NCBI GenBank assembly: GCA_037903355.1
Contig: JBAJFE010000014.1
Span: forward strand, 62,001-126,000
DNA length: 64,000 nucleotides
Direction: 5' to 3'
From: Trichuris trichiura
Taxonomy: Eukaryota; Nematoda; Enoplea; Trichinellida; Trichuridae
Below, piece by piece: positions 28,911 to 39,011 of the stretch. Made by a program: the position numbers and the translations under genes. The notes below the pieces were generated by a model. The model was not told where the DNA came from. It was given only the letters and a program-made list of their open reading frames with translations, and did no database searches. Positions within the stretch are counted from its first letter, which is position 1. The number at the start of each line of letters is the position of its first letter.

Positions 28911-29466
28911 ATGTCGAAAAGCGATAAGGCTGATAAAACTGATAAAAATTCCGACAGGAAAGCATGGATGAACAATTGGTCAGACGTCTTAAACGGCGAA
29001 ATTGCCTACCCGGTTGACAGCAAAATGATGTTTGACAAGGAAGCCAACGAAGCTGAAATAAGGAAGTTGAAGCCCAAACCGATTGACCTTCGCTTCACTC
29101 AGCGGACTCGCACCAAGTAAGTGTTCACCAGTATTACAATTCGTTTGCTGTTAGTTCTCGCTGGCGCTTTTCCATTGAGACATACACTCCGTAAAGCGAA
29201 GTATGCCGCGTACCCCTTAAACATTTTTGTTTTCAGGGCTTGCTTCACCTATTACGTAAATTATCATCGCTGCATGAATTTGAAAAGCGAAAAGGACAAA
29301 GAAGATTGCGAACTCTTCAAAGCATTGTACAGGGACAATTGCCCAAGGGAGACAGTGCGACTTTTTCTATTTGCTTTTTACCCGCTGCAGTAATACAACG
29401 TTGTAGGTAGAGAAATGGGACGAGTGGATTGCCGAAGATCGTTTCCCAGCAAACTTGAAGTATTGA
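28911..29466 (+). CDS. COX6B: Cytochrome c oxidase subunit 6B, with N-terminal extension
   Basis: Nuclear-encoded subunit of respiratory complex IV on the intermembrane-space side. Three exons: 28911-29116, 29237-29354, 29407-29466, about 127 aa. The core shows the CX9C-CX10C helical hairpin (CFTYYVNYHRC, then CELFKALYRDNC), which forms two disulfides, and ends WDEWIAEDRFPANL like the usual WD..RA.G.FPG tail. The family is normally 85-90 aa. Here about 60 charged residues (Lys/Asp-rich) precede the core. An upstream in-frame ATG at 28899 is a possible start. The tryptophan of the usual CPxxWV motif is threonine here, beside the exon junction at 29354/29407, so that junction should be verified. 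Confidence 0.85.
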
Positions 29467-29983
29467 AAGCTAAGGTATGCGAAATAGTTTTTGCAATTCT
29501 TCGACGATTGTAATGCTTATCCTGGTGTTATGCCTTGCTTATTCGACCATTTCTATTAATAAACTCGGCAGGTGATTAAGCTCAGGTGGTGCAGAGAATT
29601 GTCTGCCTGCCAACACTATTTTGTTGGTGTAAAATTAAGCATTCTCTTTACCGTGTGACTTCTAGGCATCCGAACACATTGCGATACTATGTTATTGCTA
29701 ATGTCCTGTTAATAAAGCATTTTAAATCAGTAAGTCTTTCCGCAAAAAGCGTTTCCGAATTCTCTTAGAAGCTGGAGAATGGCCAGCTGCAGCACACCTT
29801 GGATGTGGCTGTTGGCAGTCAAAAATACCTGTTTCTTGGTGCGGCAGTTGACGTTGAAAATGATTGGTCGAAAAATCGATAACAGGAAAGTTTCATGTCC
29901 AATTCGAAAAGTTCGTATGTCTAAGCAGTGAATGCGAAATCAAGGTTGTCTGGCAAAAAATTCAGGAACATCATTTGCATATC

Positions 29984-30242
29984 TTGAAAACGTGGTGTCT
30001 TGGTACGGGACCATATATTTTCATAATGAGAAAACTTTATTACGGATCGGTTCCCGTTTATGTATATAAAAAGAGACTCCGGAGCTTTCGGGTCATTTGA
30101 GACCCGTCATCAGCGGTCTAAAGTTGTAAATATCTGATATTGATATTTACAACTTTAGACCGCTGATGACGGGTCTCGAATGACCCGAAAGCTCCGGAGT
30201 CTCTTATATACATAAACGGGAACCGATCCGTAATAAAGTTTT
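29984..30242. mobile_element. Fold-back Penelope-related element with perfect 14 bp target-site duplication
   Basis: The 259 bp insertion lies between two copies of ATCATTTGCATATC (29970-29983 and 30243-30256). Long inverted arms (about 30023-30132 and 30140-30238) centre on a TATCTGATATTGATA segment. Each carries a hammerhead-like module (minus at 30113-30107, plus at 30163-30169). Only the left end has the outer segment GGTGTCTTGGTACGGGACC. This is the best-preserved fold-back member, 0.3 kb upstream of the UGT start. Confidence 0.9.
30155..30203 (+). ncRNA. Hammerhead-ribozyme-like motif, best copy
   Basis: CTGATGA (30163-30169), C, stem GGGTC/GACCC with loop TCGAAT, GAAA (30187-30190), GCTCCGGAGTC. 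The predicted cleavage position would follow GTC at about 30201. Read with C-G as the first pair of stem II, box 2 becomes AAA and helix III GCUCC/GGAGU; read the canonical way, one extra base sits on each side. A mirror copy lies on the minus strand (30121-30076). Confidence 0.55.
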
Positions 30243-30540
30243 ATCATTTGCATATCCTCTTTTTGAATCAGCCAAACAGGCCTAACCATAAAAGGTTAAA
30301 TGCGCACTGGGTTAAGGTAGGAAAATTCAAAAGCGGAAGAGCGTGAGCTTGCGAAAGTGGTTTGTGTTTGGCTGTTTGAGAATAAGGCTTATCAACTTTT
30401 GCTATGCCAAACAGTCGACAGGAAGGTCAAACAAGTTTTAGCTTATGAGGTCGAGGCAAGAGGGCAAACAAATATTTCAGCCAAGAACCAGGCGGCGGCC
30501 GTGTTTGAGGTGTCATCAGTTAAGCGACAGGTCTCTGGTG

Positions 30541-32103
30541 ATGGAAGTTGGATTCGAGTGTTACGTGTCCATACTTTTTTCCTGCGCACTTTCCTTTACA
30601 TATGCCGGAAAGATATTGTTTGTTCCAGCGCATAACATTATTAGCCACACGAAATCGATGCAACCTTTGGCAAAAGCTTTGATGGAAAGTGGACACATGG
30701 TCACAATTTTGCAAATAGCAGACAAGGAACATCCATTGCATGACGCCCAGTGCACAGAGCGATTGTCGATGTCAGTAGAGCGAGTTGCTGGCACAGGTTG
30801 GAATAGTACAGTTTTATGGAGCAGTGGTGCTAATGGACCTGCATTCTTTACAAGCATGTGTAAGATGGCGGGTATGCTTTGCAGCCAGTTGATAAAGCCA
30901 GCACCGAATAAGCACGGAATCATGAATGACCAACCGGCTACCATAAATAGCATGTACGCAGCTTTCGCTAACCTGACGGCTACCCCTTGGGATTTGGTTA
31001 TTGTTGACAGTATATTCGCACCGTGCGGAATGTACGTTGCATTGCAAGGCTACTTCGTCGACTATAGCACTACCATAATGTATTATAAAAGCGCCGTAGC
31101 AAAAAGAATTACTAGTCCACTATCCGTTCGTCCTGGAACTCAAACGGCAGGTTTTGAAAGTAAGCGTTTTCTCCACCGTCTCTTGAATACCTGCAATTCA
31201 TTTATCTGGCTACCGTTTCTCGCCTACATCGACTTTTTTACGCCATTATGGAGTGAAGGTCGCCTATTCGGCGCCGCCATTGATTCATTCTCCTTTTACC
31301 ACAATACCGCTTTTACTTTTGTCACGGTTCCATCTTCTTTGAACTTTGCTCAGCCGACGTCGAATGAAGTCATTGTGGTCGATCATCCGTGTCAGAGGAA
31401 AAACAGTACTCTGCCGGAAAATTACAGGCGATTTATTGAGCAACCAAATTCGAAAGGAACGATACTTGTTGCCTTCGGGCACGCTTTCAAAGCTAACAGC
31501 ATACCAGAACAAGTCCGCCAGGCGATGCTTGGCGCCTTTCTGAGGTTGACTGATTATCGGATCATATGGCAACCCGCCGAGCAAACTGAGGACTTGAATG
31601 CGAGCCATATTTGGCCAAGCAAATGGGTACCGCAGTCGGATATCCTAGCACATCCGAAGACAGTAGCCTTTGTTACGCATATGGGTTACAAGAGCTTCAG
31701 GGAAGGCCTATGCGCCCAGGTGCCACTGGTCGCTATGCCCATATTCGCTGAACAGTACTTCAACACTGCCGTCGCTCTTCAAAAGGGCATTGGGGTTTTT
31801 GTCAACAAAATGAGCATTTCTTCGGAAGCGATGTACTACGCACTTCGTCGCGTCCTCAATGATAGAACGATAAAGCAGCGAATGACTCGCTTCAGCTCTC
31901 AAGTGAATGATCAATTCGTTGATCCTGTTGACTTAGCTACGTTTTGGATAAATTTTCTATTGCGACATAAAAATGTCGTAACAAAGTTTTTACGTCAGAA
32001 AGGGGAAGACCTGAACAACATTGCAATGAACAACAGCGACGTCTTTTTATTTTTCGCCTCCGTATTCAGCGTCCTATTCATTATAATCGAACGATCCCAT
32101 TAG
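30541..32103 (+). CDS. UDP-glycosyltransferase (UGT family), intronless
   Basis: Single exon, 520 aa. UGTs in the ER lumen transfer sugars from UDP-sugars to lipophilic molecules and are a main detoxification route. The start at 30541 gives a hydrophobic signal segment (residues 5-22) directly before KILFVPAHNIISH, the usual N-terminus of the acceptor domain. The donor-binding signature is at about 361-404: KWVPQSDILAHPKT, FVTHMGYKSFREGL, VPLVAMPIFAEQYFN. The HxGxxSxxE pattern has glutamate in the expected place, while Asn-Gly of the usual HGGxNS is replaced by Tyr-Lys. The C-terminus has a membrane anchor (about 500-516) and a short basic tail with Arg and His. Lack of introns contrasts with the neighbouring genes. 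Confidence 0.88.
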   Translation: MEVGFECYVSILFSCALSFTYAGKILFVPAHNIISHTKSMQPLAKALMESGHMVTILQIADKEHPLHDAQCTERLSMSVERVAGTGWNSTVLWSSGANGPAFFTSMCKMAGMLCSQLIKPAPNKHGIMNDQPATINSMYAAFANLTATPWDLVIVDSIFAPCGMYVALQGYFVDYSTTIMYYKSAVAKRITSPLSVRPGTQTAGFESKRFLHRLLNTCNSFIWLPFLAYIDFFTPLWSEGRLFGAAIDSFSFYHNTAFTFVTVPSSLNFAQPTSNEVIVVDHPCQRKNSTLPENYRRFIEQPNSKGTILVAFGHAFKANSIPEQVRQAMLGAFLRLTDYRIIWQPAEQTEDLNASHIWPSKWVPQSDILAHPKTVAFVTHMGYKSFREGLCAQVPLVAMPIFAEQYFNTAVALQKGIGVFVNKMSISSEAMYYALRRVLNDRTIKQRMTRFSSQVNDQFVDPVDLATFWINFLLRHKNVVTKFLRQKGEDLNNIAMNNSDVFLFFASVFSVLFIIIERSH

Positions 32104-32469
32104 CGTCACCGGCTTGTTAGCGGTCTTTCGAAACGCGTGAATTGTTTGAGTAATGATTTCTCAAGTTGTTCCTAAAAGCTAAGGCTTATGCACGCCCTTT
32201 ACCATGCCGAGTTGTTTTTAACCAATGCCGACAAAGCCTTTGCTGCCAAATTACGTCGTACTATTTTTCGCTGCCATACGAAGAGGCGTGAGTTTGACAA
32301 TATGAGAATTAAAAAATTGACGCAAAATTACCAGTCACAAGTCAAAGCATTGAAAGCATAAAAAACAAAATTGAAGGTGTAACAGTGAGATACAGTGCCC
32401 CTAATGACGCGCAGGTAATTTTTGAGCGCCAAACTGTTCGACTGCAAATGAAACAACCAAAGACACGGT

Positions 32470-35400
32470 TTACTGAATAGGCAATGTTACGCTGAAAAGT
32501 GATTCTATCAGTTGTTCAACATTTTGCGGGGTGAGCTTAACGTATTTTTCGAAATTTTTAGTGAAATTCAACTTTGAGTACCTGAATATCATTTCGTACA
32601 TATCGTTATTACGATTTTCTGATACTCACTTTTCGTATAGCTCAGTGTACAGAGGCAGTACATTTTGCTTGCATTCCGCTCGAAGCTGCGAAGCGAGATT
32701 GGCGTCTGGAACGACCAGGTCGCAATGTTCTTTGGCGATGGCATCAACGTGCCTGTTGAAGTCCTATTGAAAAACGTATCAATAAGGGAAAACGGAAAAA
32801 CTCGAATAGACTACGCTAAATATGCTCTTGATGTGTTCTCTGTCTTTTTCCCTCAATCGCTGCCCAGAGTGTGCAATTGTCACTTCCGTCCTGCGCAAAA
32901 AGTTGGACAGCAAAGCTTGCAAGTTCAACCAGCTGAAACAAACGATATCCAAATAGGGAAGGCGCGCACCTCCTCACCTTTGCAAGTATTGCGTCTTGAA
33001 TTGGTCCAATTGGTCATTATAATATTGTTCCACGTTGCGATTTTGCTCGCTGACAATATGAAGAACCCCATTTTTTGTTATAACTTTTAAAATGTGAGTA
33101 AGGTTGTTCAACATGAACATCGCTTTCAAGGCGGGATTGACGTACAGCTCAGCTTTGTTGCGCAAGTTCAAACCCAATGCGGAAAGGACTCGAGCTGCAC
33201 AAGTTTAACGACTGCAAAAGACAAGGCGGACATACATGTTGGATCTTACCGAAGTATTTCGGGACAGCTTCTTTTGGCGGCTCGTCGCCCTCGCTGCCTA
33301 GCAAGGCACCAAGCGCATCAGTCTGATGCACCAACTGTTGCAAATACATAAGAGCCTGAACATTAATGCGTTTGAACAGTTAATAAGAAGATAAAAAGAT
33401 GCGCAAGTACATTGCTTGTCAATTGATGTACAGTACAGTCAGGTGGTACGAACTTTTCCGAATCGCTCTTCACGTGGTCAACGAACTTTTCCAGCGCACA
33501 TGTACCCTAAGAATGTTGCTCTTGCAACGGTGTACGTAATTGGACTGTGTACTTCCGAATGAATTGAAGTCATCACATTTTGAAAACTGTTTTGTAGTGG
33601 GGTGCTTGTATTCTAAAACCAATAAAATCGATATTACAAGAGCATGAAAATCCTAACTATATACTTTCAGAAAGGAAGTTAACACGTCACGCTTAGAGTT
33701 GATATATTTTAACAGGGGAAGAAGGCAGAAAACGGATGCGAGATCACCGCGTTCAATGTATCTTCTTGCTTTATTAATGAAATCCTAAAGAAAAGCAATG
33801 TATAAAATAGAAAGGGTTGAAGAGCGTCTACTCCGCAGTTATCTATCAGAAAGGAAAAAGACTTTGTCATAGCGGCACTGATGCAAGCTGCTTTTTCTTC
33901 TTTTGACAATTTGAAAGCTGTATCAATAAAGCGTTCTTCAATCTGAAAAAGAGTTTGATTAAATGGCTGCCCAAAGTTAAACTGTTGAACAGCTTGCGAA
34001 CAACAATATTCAAATTTCGTCCTTCTTTTCTTCAAAGGGAAAAAACTTGAAAAGACAGTACAACAATGCCGAAGCTACCTGTGCTCCGTTTTAAATGCTA
34101 AGCAAAGGCACTAACAGCGTTGCTCTGAAAGCTTCGCATTGTTCCATCTTTTCGTTTCTCGAATAAGCAGCCTCTTCTTTGCGTGAAGAAAAAAAAATGA
34201 AATACGAAGGAACCGAATTATTTTCGCTTATGTTATAAACAACAATATTCAGCATATATTAATACTTACGAGAAATAGACTGCTTTCATAAATTATCGAT
34301 AACTTTAAAAAGTATATTATGATCGGTTCATATGTGGCATCGCTAACGCTGAAACATTGACAGACAACTAATGAAAGATAATGAAGGCTTATCAACGAAA
34401 AAAAAGAAATTGTACTTAAGACGAAGCTCTCAAAGTTTTTTTGGCTGCACGCTTAGCGTAACATCACCATACGTCTTGTCGCCACTATTAAGATCCTGCT
34501 GGCATGCTGCTATGGCCTATAACAGATAGGAGCAGGGTGTCCTATGCTTCAGCGCCTATTTCAACTGTTAGGGCTGCAGTGTTAGCAACTTGAGTAATGT
34601 AGAGCCAATAAACTAATTCTAAGATTGACATAGCGATATCACGGTTGAATATTGATTGAATATCTGGGCGGGATTGCCGAAATATTCTTAATGAACCCAC
34701 TTTTCAAAACAAAGTTTTCTGTCGCTAAAGATCTAGTGGTTGTGCTCCTACAGGTGACAATTCCTCACTGTTTCGTCAGGTTTTGTTTCCAGCTGAGAAT
34801 CCTCTCTCAGGCATTCAACTCAGCCAGAGATAAAGATTTGCAAATCCTCTTAAGACCTACTTTTCAAATTATGTTTTGTCTACAAAAGAAAAGGATTCGT
34901 CCAGCAGTGGGACAACGGTTTCTGCAATTCGCTATACGTTAAGTGTAAAAGAAACTATCTGGCTACGCATTAAAGACTTACGTTCATAAGGGCTACGAAA
35001 ACTGAAAAACAGATAACAATATTCTCTGCTTGGCTTTCAAGCTCCGATTCTTTCGTAACGTTTTCTACGGCAAGCGTCATTCGCCGACTTGCTGAAAAAA
35101 TATTCATTGCTACACTTAATCATCAGAAGAATATTTTTCGAACCTAAGTCAGTAGGATAGGGCTTAAATGACCGCTTCGCGGGCCACCTAAAAAGTGCAC
35201 AAACGATAGCCGTTTACTCCATCCACGAACATAGGACGAGTGAAAGCTGCTGCTTGATGCAGATTTTACATGATGAAACACGGCATAACGCGTTCATAAT
35301 ATTGCCACATTGGTTAAGAGCTAAAAGAAAGCATTCTTCACACGGTTACTTACCCGACTTTTGAATCTCTCCGATAAACCTGAAAACATGAGTTAATGAT

Positions 35401-37487
35401 AAAAAAAATGCTATTTCAAAGATGTTACTTTAACATCATTAAAACTACTGTTGCTACTAGTTTGACCTATTACCTCTCTGCTTCGCAATGCGCTGTCCTC
35501 TTTGACGTTGGTCAAGTTGCTGCCGGCTATACTAAAACGAAATATCAATAATTAGAATACGCACAGGCTTTGTGTTGCTTGCGGAAACTTCGGTCATTTA
35601 ACACAAAAACGCTCGACATTCCGTACTAGCTCAAACAAAAAAAGCAACAAAACTAATTCAGGCCAAAACAAGGAAGATGTTACCATCAGATGATTATATG
35701 TGACTCAACGAGAAAAGCTGCACTTGTATTTTGCATATTCACGGACAAGACTTTAAAATACAAGTTTTTGAGTCTACTGTATTTCCCGCCTTACCATACT
35801 AACCGATCAGAAGGTACACTTTATTTCTTTTTAACAATTCTAACAATTGGAAAGGAAAAAAATGAAGAAAGAAAAACAACTGACCCTGTCAATATTCGGA
35901 CTGCGGATGATGACGCAACGTCGGCGTATATGTCAACATAGTGCTTAGAACTGGACTCAGAAATCAACCAGGAACACAACTGTTTCATAGCTTGTTCGTT
36001 TCCGCCTAAAAAATGAAGAAAGGAAGCGATACTTAATGATCTGAAAGACAAACATACCAATGAGAACTGTGAACAAATCCGTATTTCGATTTATCTCTGA
36101 AAGAGTTATGAAGGTAAGGAATCGAAGGCTGAAACGAAACCGCGCTCACCGTAGCCATCGTCCATGGCGGAAAGGAAATCTGACGCGCTCAGACTTGCCC
36201 TGCTTTGGCGCAACATCGTTTTGAATTCTTGCTCCAAAGCTATGCAGCCGAAGTCGAACGTACTTTGCTGGAAGAATATTTGGAAATGAGTCAGTGCCAA
36301 CTACCTTAACAGCAACACGGTGCACGGATAATATCATAACTTCACAAACCTTATCCTGGTACCTTGCTGGAGCAAAGAAACTATTAACAGAGATATGATG
36401 TATTTGATTAAGGCATTAACACTTTCAGCATACTTCTACTTCCAAGGGTATCTCAACTTCAAAGTGCCACAGTTTTTTCACATAAAAACAAATTAGATAG
36501 TCCTTTTTTTAGCCATGCATCCATTTAATGCTGGTACACGTTACTAACTTAACAAAATGGTTTAGGCGGGAAGATATCCCGACTTTAGAAATCTTGTTTC
36601 TAGACAATTAAGTAAAATTACATATCCTGTGTGTATTGTGGATAACAACTGGATTGCACGGTGGAGAGTAAAATATTCAAAGAGCTACAGAAGGCATTCT
36701 GCCTGATCTTAAAGCACACAAACTGGATAATTATTTATTATATTAAAATAACATAAACTACAGAAGATATGCATTTGTTTCATTTTGCAAGCTATGAGTT
36801 CTCACGCAAGCAACATAGTAACAAAGCCTGGAACTAAGTATTAAAGGCTTAAAACAGTTAAGGGTGTTTTTTTAGATTTATTTGCATAAGTCGAATGTAT
36901 GTCTGTTAAAAGCATACCATACGTTCTCGCTTAACTTCAAGCGTAGGATCCGAGGAAAAGAACGAAATGGACTCCTTCAACTTTTTCATCAACTTTAAAT
37001 ACTTTGACAAGTTTTCCGCTGGCCTGAAGCAGATTGTAGACAATAAAGGTTGGAAAAAAGGCGGCGTTTCGGAACGCACGACAAAACTTTAAGTTCCGCG
37101 TCTATCTCAATGCCGGCATTGTAGAAGCACAGTGCGCGATCGACTTCTTGCATCAAGGCGGAAACGTCTAAACTTAAAAGTGGTAACAAAATATCGCATC
37201 ATAGGCACTAGTACTCAATTGCTTTTCCTGAAGAGAGCCAGTTTTCTGACACAACCGCATAACGGTGCCGTCCAAATCCAGCAACAGCCGATCGAAACTG
37301 TCCAGAATGGAAACCATTTTTTCCGACAATTCTCGATTCTTGCCGAGATTACTTTTTATCTTTTGTAGCCAAAATTCATCCTTTAAAAAACAACAGGAAG
37401 TACCACTCTCGTAAAGAGCAGCGGAAAACAAACCTGAGCCAATTTGTCCACTTCGTTGTTGGTTAGACTTGATTCGCCCAAATCCAT
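32470..37487 (-). CDS. EXOC7: Exocyst complex component 7 (Exo70)
   Basis: Exo70 targets the exocyst to PI(4,5)P2 at the plasma membrane for vesicle tethering. Exons read downward: 37487-37434, 37380-37215, 37167-37080, 37023-36918, 36267-36150, 36005-35885, [linker, about 35530-35340, unresolved], 35091-34982, 33942-33832, 33784-33665, 33612-33553, 33506-33411, 33355-33250, 33194-32978, 32932-32815, 32763-32630, 32581-32470. Start MDLGESSLTNNEVD. The N-terminal coiled coil includes ELSEKMVSILDSFDR; later landmarks are RYIERGDLASVFCLLPLLKY, MYLQQLVHQTDALGALL, NPALKAMFMLNNLTHILK, RLREKDREHIKSIF and the C-terminal FTKNFEKYVKLTPQNVEQLI, where the lipid-binding patch lies. Frames join at every junction except around the linker, where one or two small exons are missing from the model. 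The 34981-33943 intron is about 1 kb; others are mostly near 50 bp. Confidence 0.9.
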
Positions 37488-38288
37488 TCTTGACGATATT
37501 CTCTGGCAATGCAGAAAATAAAGACAAAGTCACGAGAATCCGTCAGCAGCAGCAGTTGTTGGGCATAAAAGTGGTATCTACAATAACCAAAATCAAAACT
37601 GCCCCTCCAAACAGTCAGTTTTACGAAACAACAAAGTCTTTATGGGAAATATGTTTGTTGCAAGTTCTTGCATTGTCGAAAACTGAACTAATTCGACCTT
37701 GCGGCAAAATCAAGCTTTTAAAAGTAATCAAGTTCAAACATATTATCATGAATTTCACAAATCGATTTCGTATGGCATTAATTTCCACTTTCTCTCATGT
37801 TTACCGTCTAACCTTAATGTTTAAGCTGTATGTTTAGGATTTAACTAACAAACCTAACAATACTTCTTCAGGGCTAGCTGATTATTATCAAATACAATAG
37901 TGTCCTGGGAAGAAATCTTTATTGTTTATTTTTGGACACCCTAATCAAAAAGCTCGCGCAATAGTCATGGACAAAACAGTTTTAAAAATTCCTTTTATTC
38001 AGCGGAGGTAAAAAAAAGTAGTTAAAAAATTTGCCGGATCACAAGCGCTTCTGCTTGCCTAAAAATGCATATGACATCAATTAATGTCTTGACTGTGACC
38101 ATTAGTCCTTTCAGAAAGCACCGGCTTAGAAGGCCGTAATGGTAAGTATTGAGCAGCAATTACAGTGAATCACATTCTTCGAATAATCATTTCTCTTAGG
38201 CAAAAGAATCAATGCACTGTGCGCCGATATTAAGCCCTTTCGGATAATAAAATTCGGGCTGGCCACTCTGTATGCCGCTTGCCTGAGC
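37488..38288. other. Intergenic, EXOC7 upstream region
   Basis: A+T-rich, no recognisable gene. It separates the start of EXOC7 from the stop of the C92 amidase gene, both on the minus strand. Confidence 0.5.
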
Positions 38289-39011
38289 TCATTCTTCGGA
38301 AAATAGCAAACGTGCTCTTTCTGAGCACTGCATTGCTTCAGCGATATTGCGTACGCCAAGTGTACAAAGCTTTTCCAAATTTTCCGAAGCAGCCAACCTG
38401 CTTGGATGTGATCCACATTCATTTACCGGTACGTCCATATTTCTTTCGTCGAAATATTTTTTCCAGTACGGATCGATAAAACCATCTGCATTAGTAAAAT
38501 TCAATGGGTGAAGGGTAAAAACCGGTACGCCAGCAGCAGCCTCATAGGCCTTGCGAACCAATTGGCAGCAATAGTATGCTTCCTGGCCTTTTGAATTTAT
38601 GCAATTTTCATTGAAAATATCGTTATAGGCACAACCGATTTTACTTTGCGCCCAACTTACAGCCCGCTGGCGAACTGGCAAAGGTTGGTGAAGCACATTC
38701 ATGAGAGAGACTCTCATTTCGCAGCCATCTTTGACCATTCTTTTCAAATAGTTAAAAAGACTTTCCGATATAACGCCATTCTGCTCTGTTGCATGAACGA
38801 TCGTGTGGCCGGATGTGAGCATTGAAACGTGAAAAATTGCCTGCTCTTTAATACCGCAGGAAGCTACGGCATCGATGAAAGAAGCATTGGCGGAGGTCTG
38901 CTTTGCCAATTTGCTCCAAAACATTAGCGCACCGACCTTCGTCATCTTTGAGCAGTGGTCACTCTTTGCAACTTCTAAATAAAGGCTTTGAATTTCACTA
39001 TCAATTTTCAT
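38289..39011 (-). CDS. Permuted papain-like amidase (YaeF/YiiX, peptidase C92-type)
   Basis: Single-exon, 240 aa. The fold is a circularly permuted NlpC/P60 (papain-like) hydrolase, with catalytic His before Cys. Visible are the His segment (AIFHVSMLTSG), the second-strand signature (TIVHATEQNGV), the helix region (RQRAVSWAQSKIGCAYND), and the nucleophile segment YYCCQLVRKAYEAAAG, which matches the YYCSELV.KAY..A.G pattern of bacterial YiiX-like proteins. Family members are mostly bacterial, with scattered eukaryotic and poxvirus relatives; the substrate is unknown. The start at 39011 gives MKIDSEIQSLYLEV; the frame is open for 29 more residues upstream (ATG at 39098), so the start is not certain. 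No signal peptide is evident from 39011. Absence of introns and the bacterial affinity make horizontal transfer possible. Confidence 0.75.
   Translation of the reverse strand: MKIDSEIQSLYLEVAKSDHCSKMTKVGALMFWSKLAKQTSANASFIDAVASCGIKEQAIFHVSMLTSGHTIVHATEQNGVISESLFNYLKRMVKDGCEMRVSLMNVLHQPLPVRQRAVSWAQSKIGCAYNDIFNENCINSKGQEAYYCCQLVRKAYEAAAGVPVFTLHPLNFTNADGFIDPYWKKYFDERNMDVPVNECGSHPSRLAASENLEKLCTLGVRNIAEAMQCSERARLLFSEE

Noticed and set aside
32665..33090. 141-codon plus-strand frame in the EXOC7 region
   Set aside because: It overlaps several well-matched EXOC7 exons on the minus strand and has no family match.
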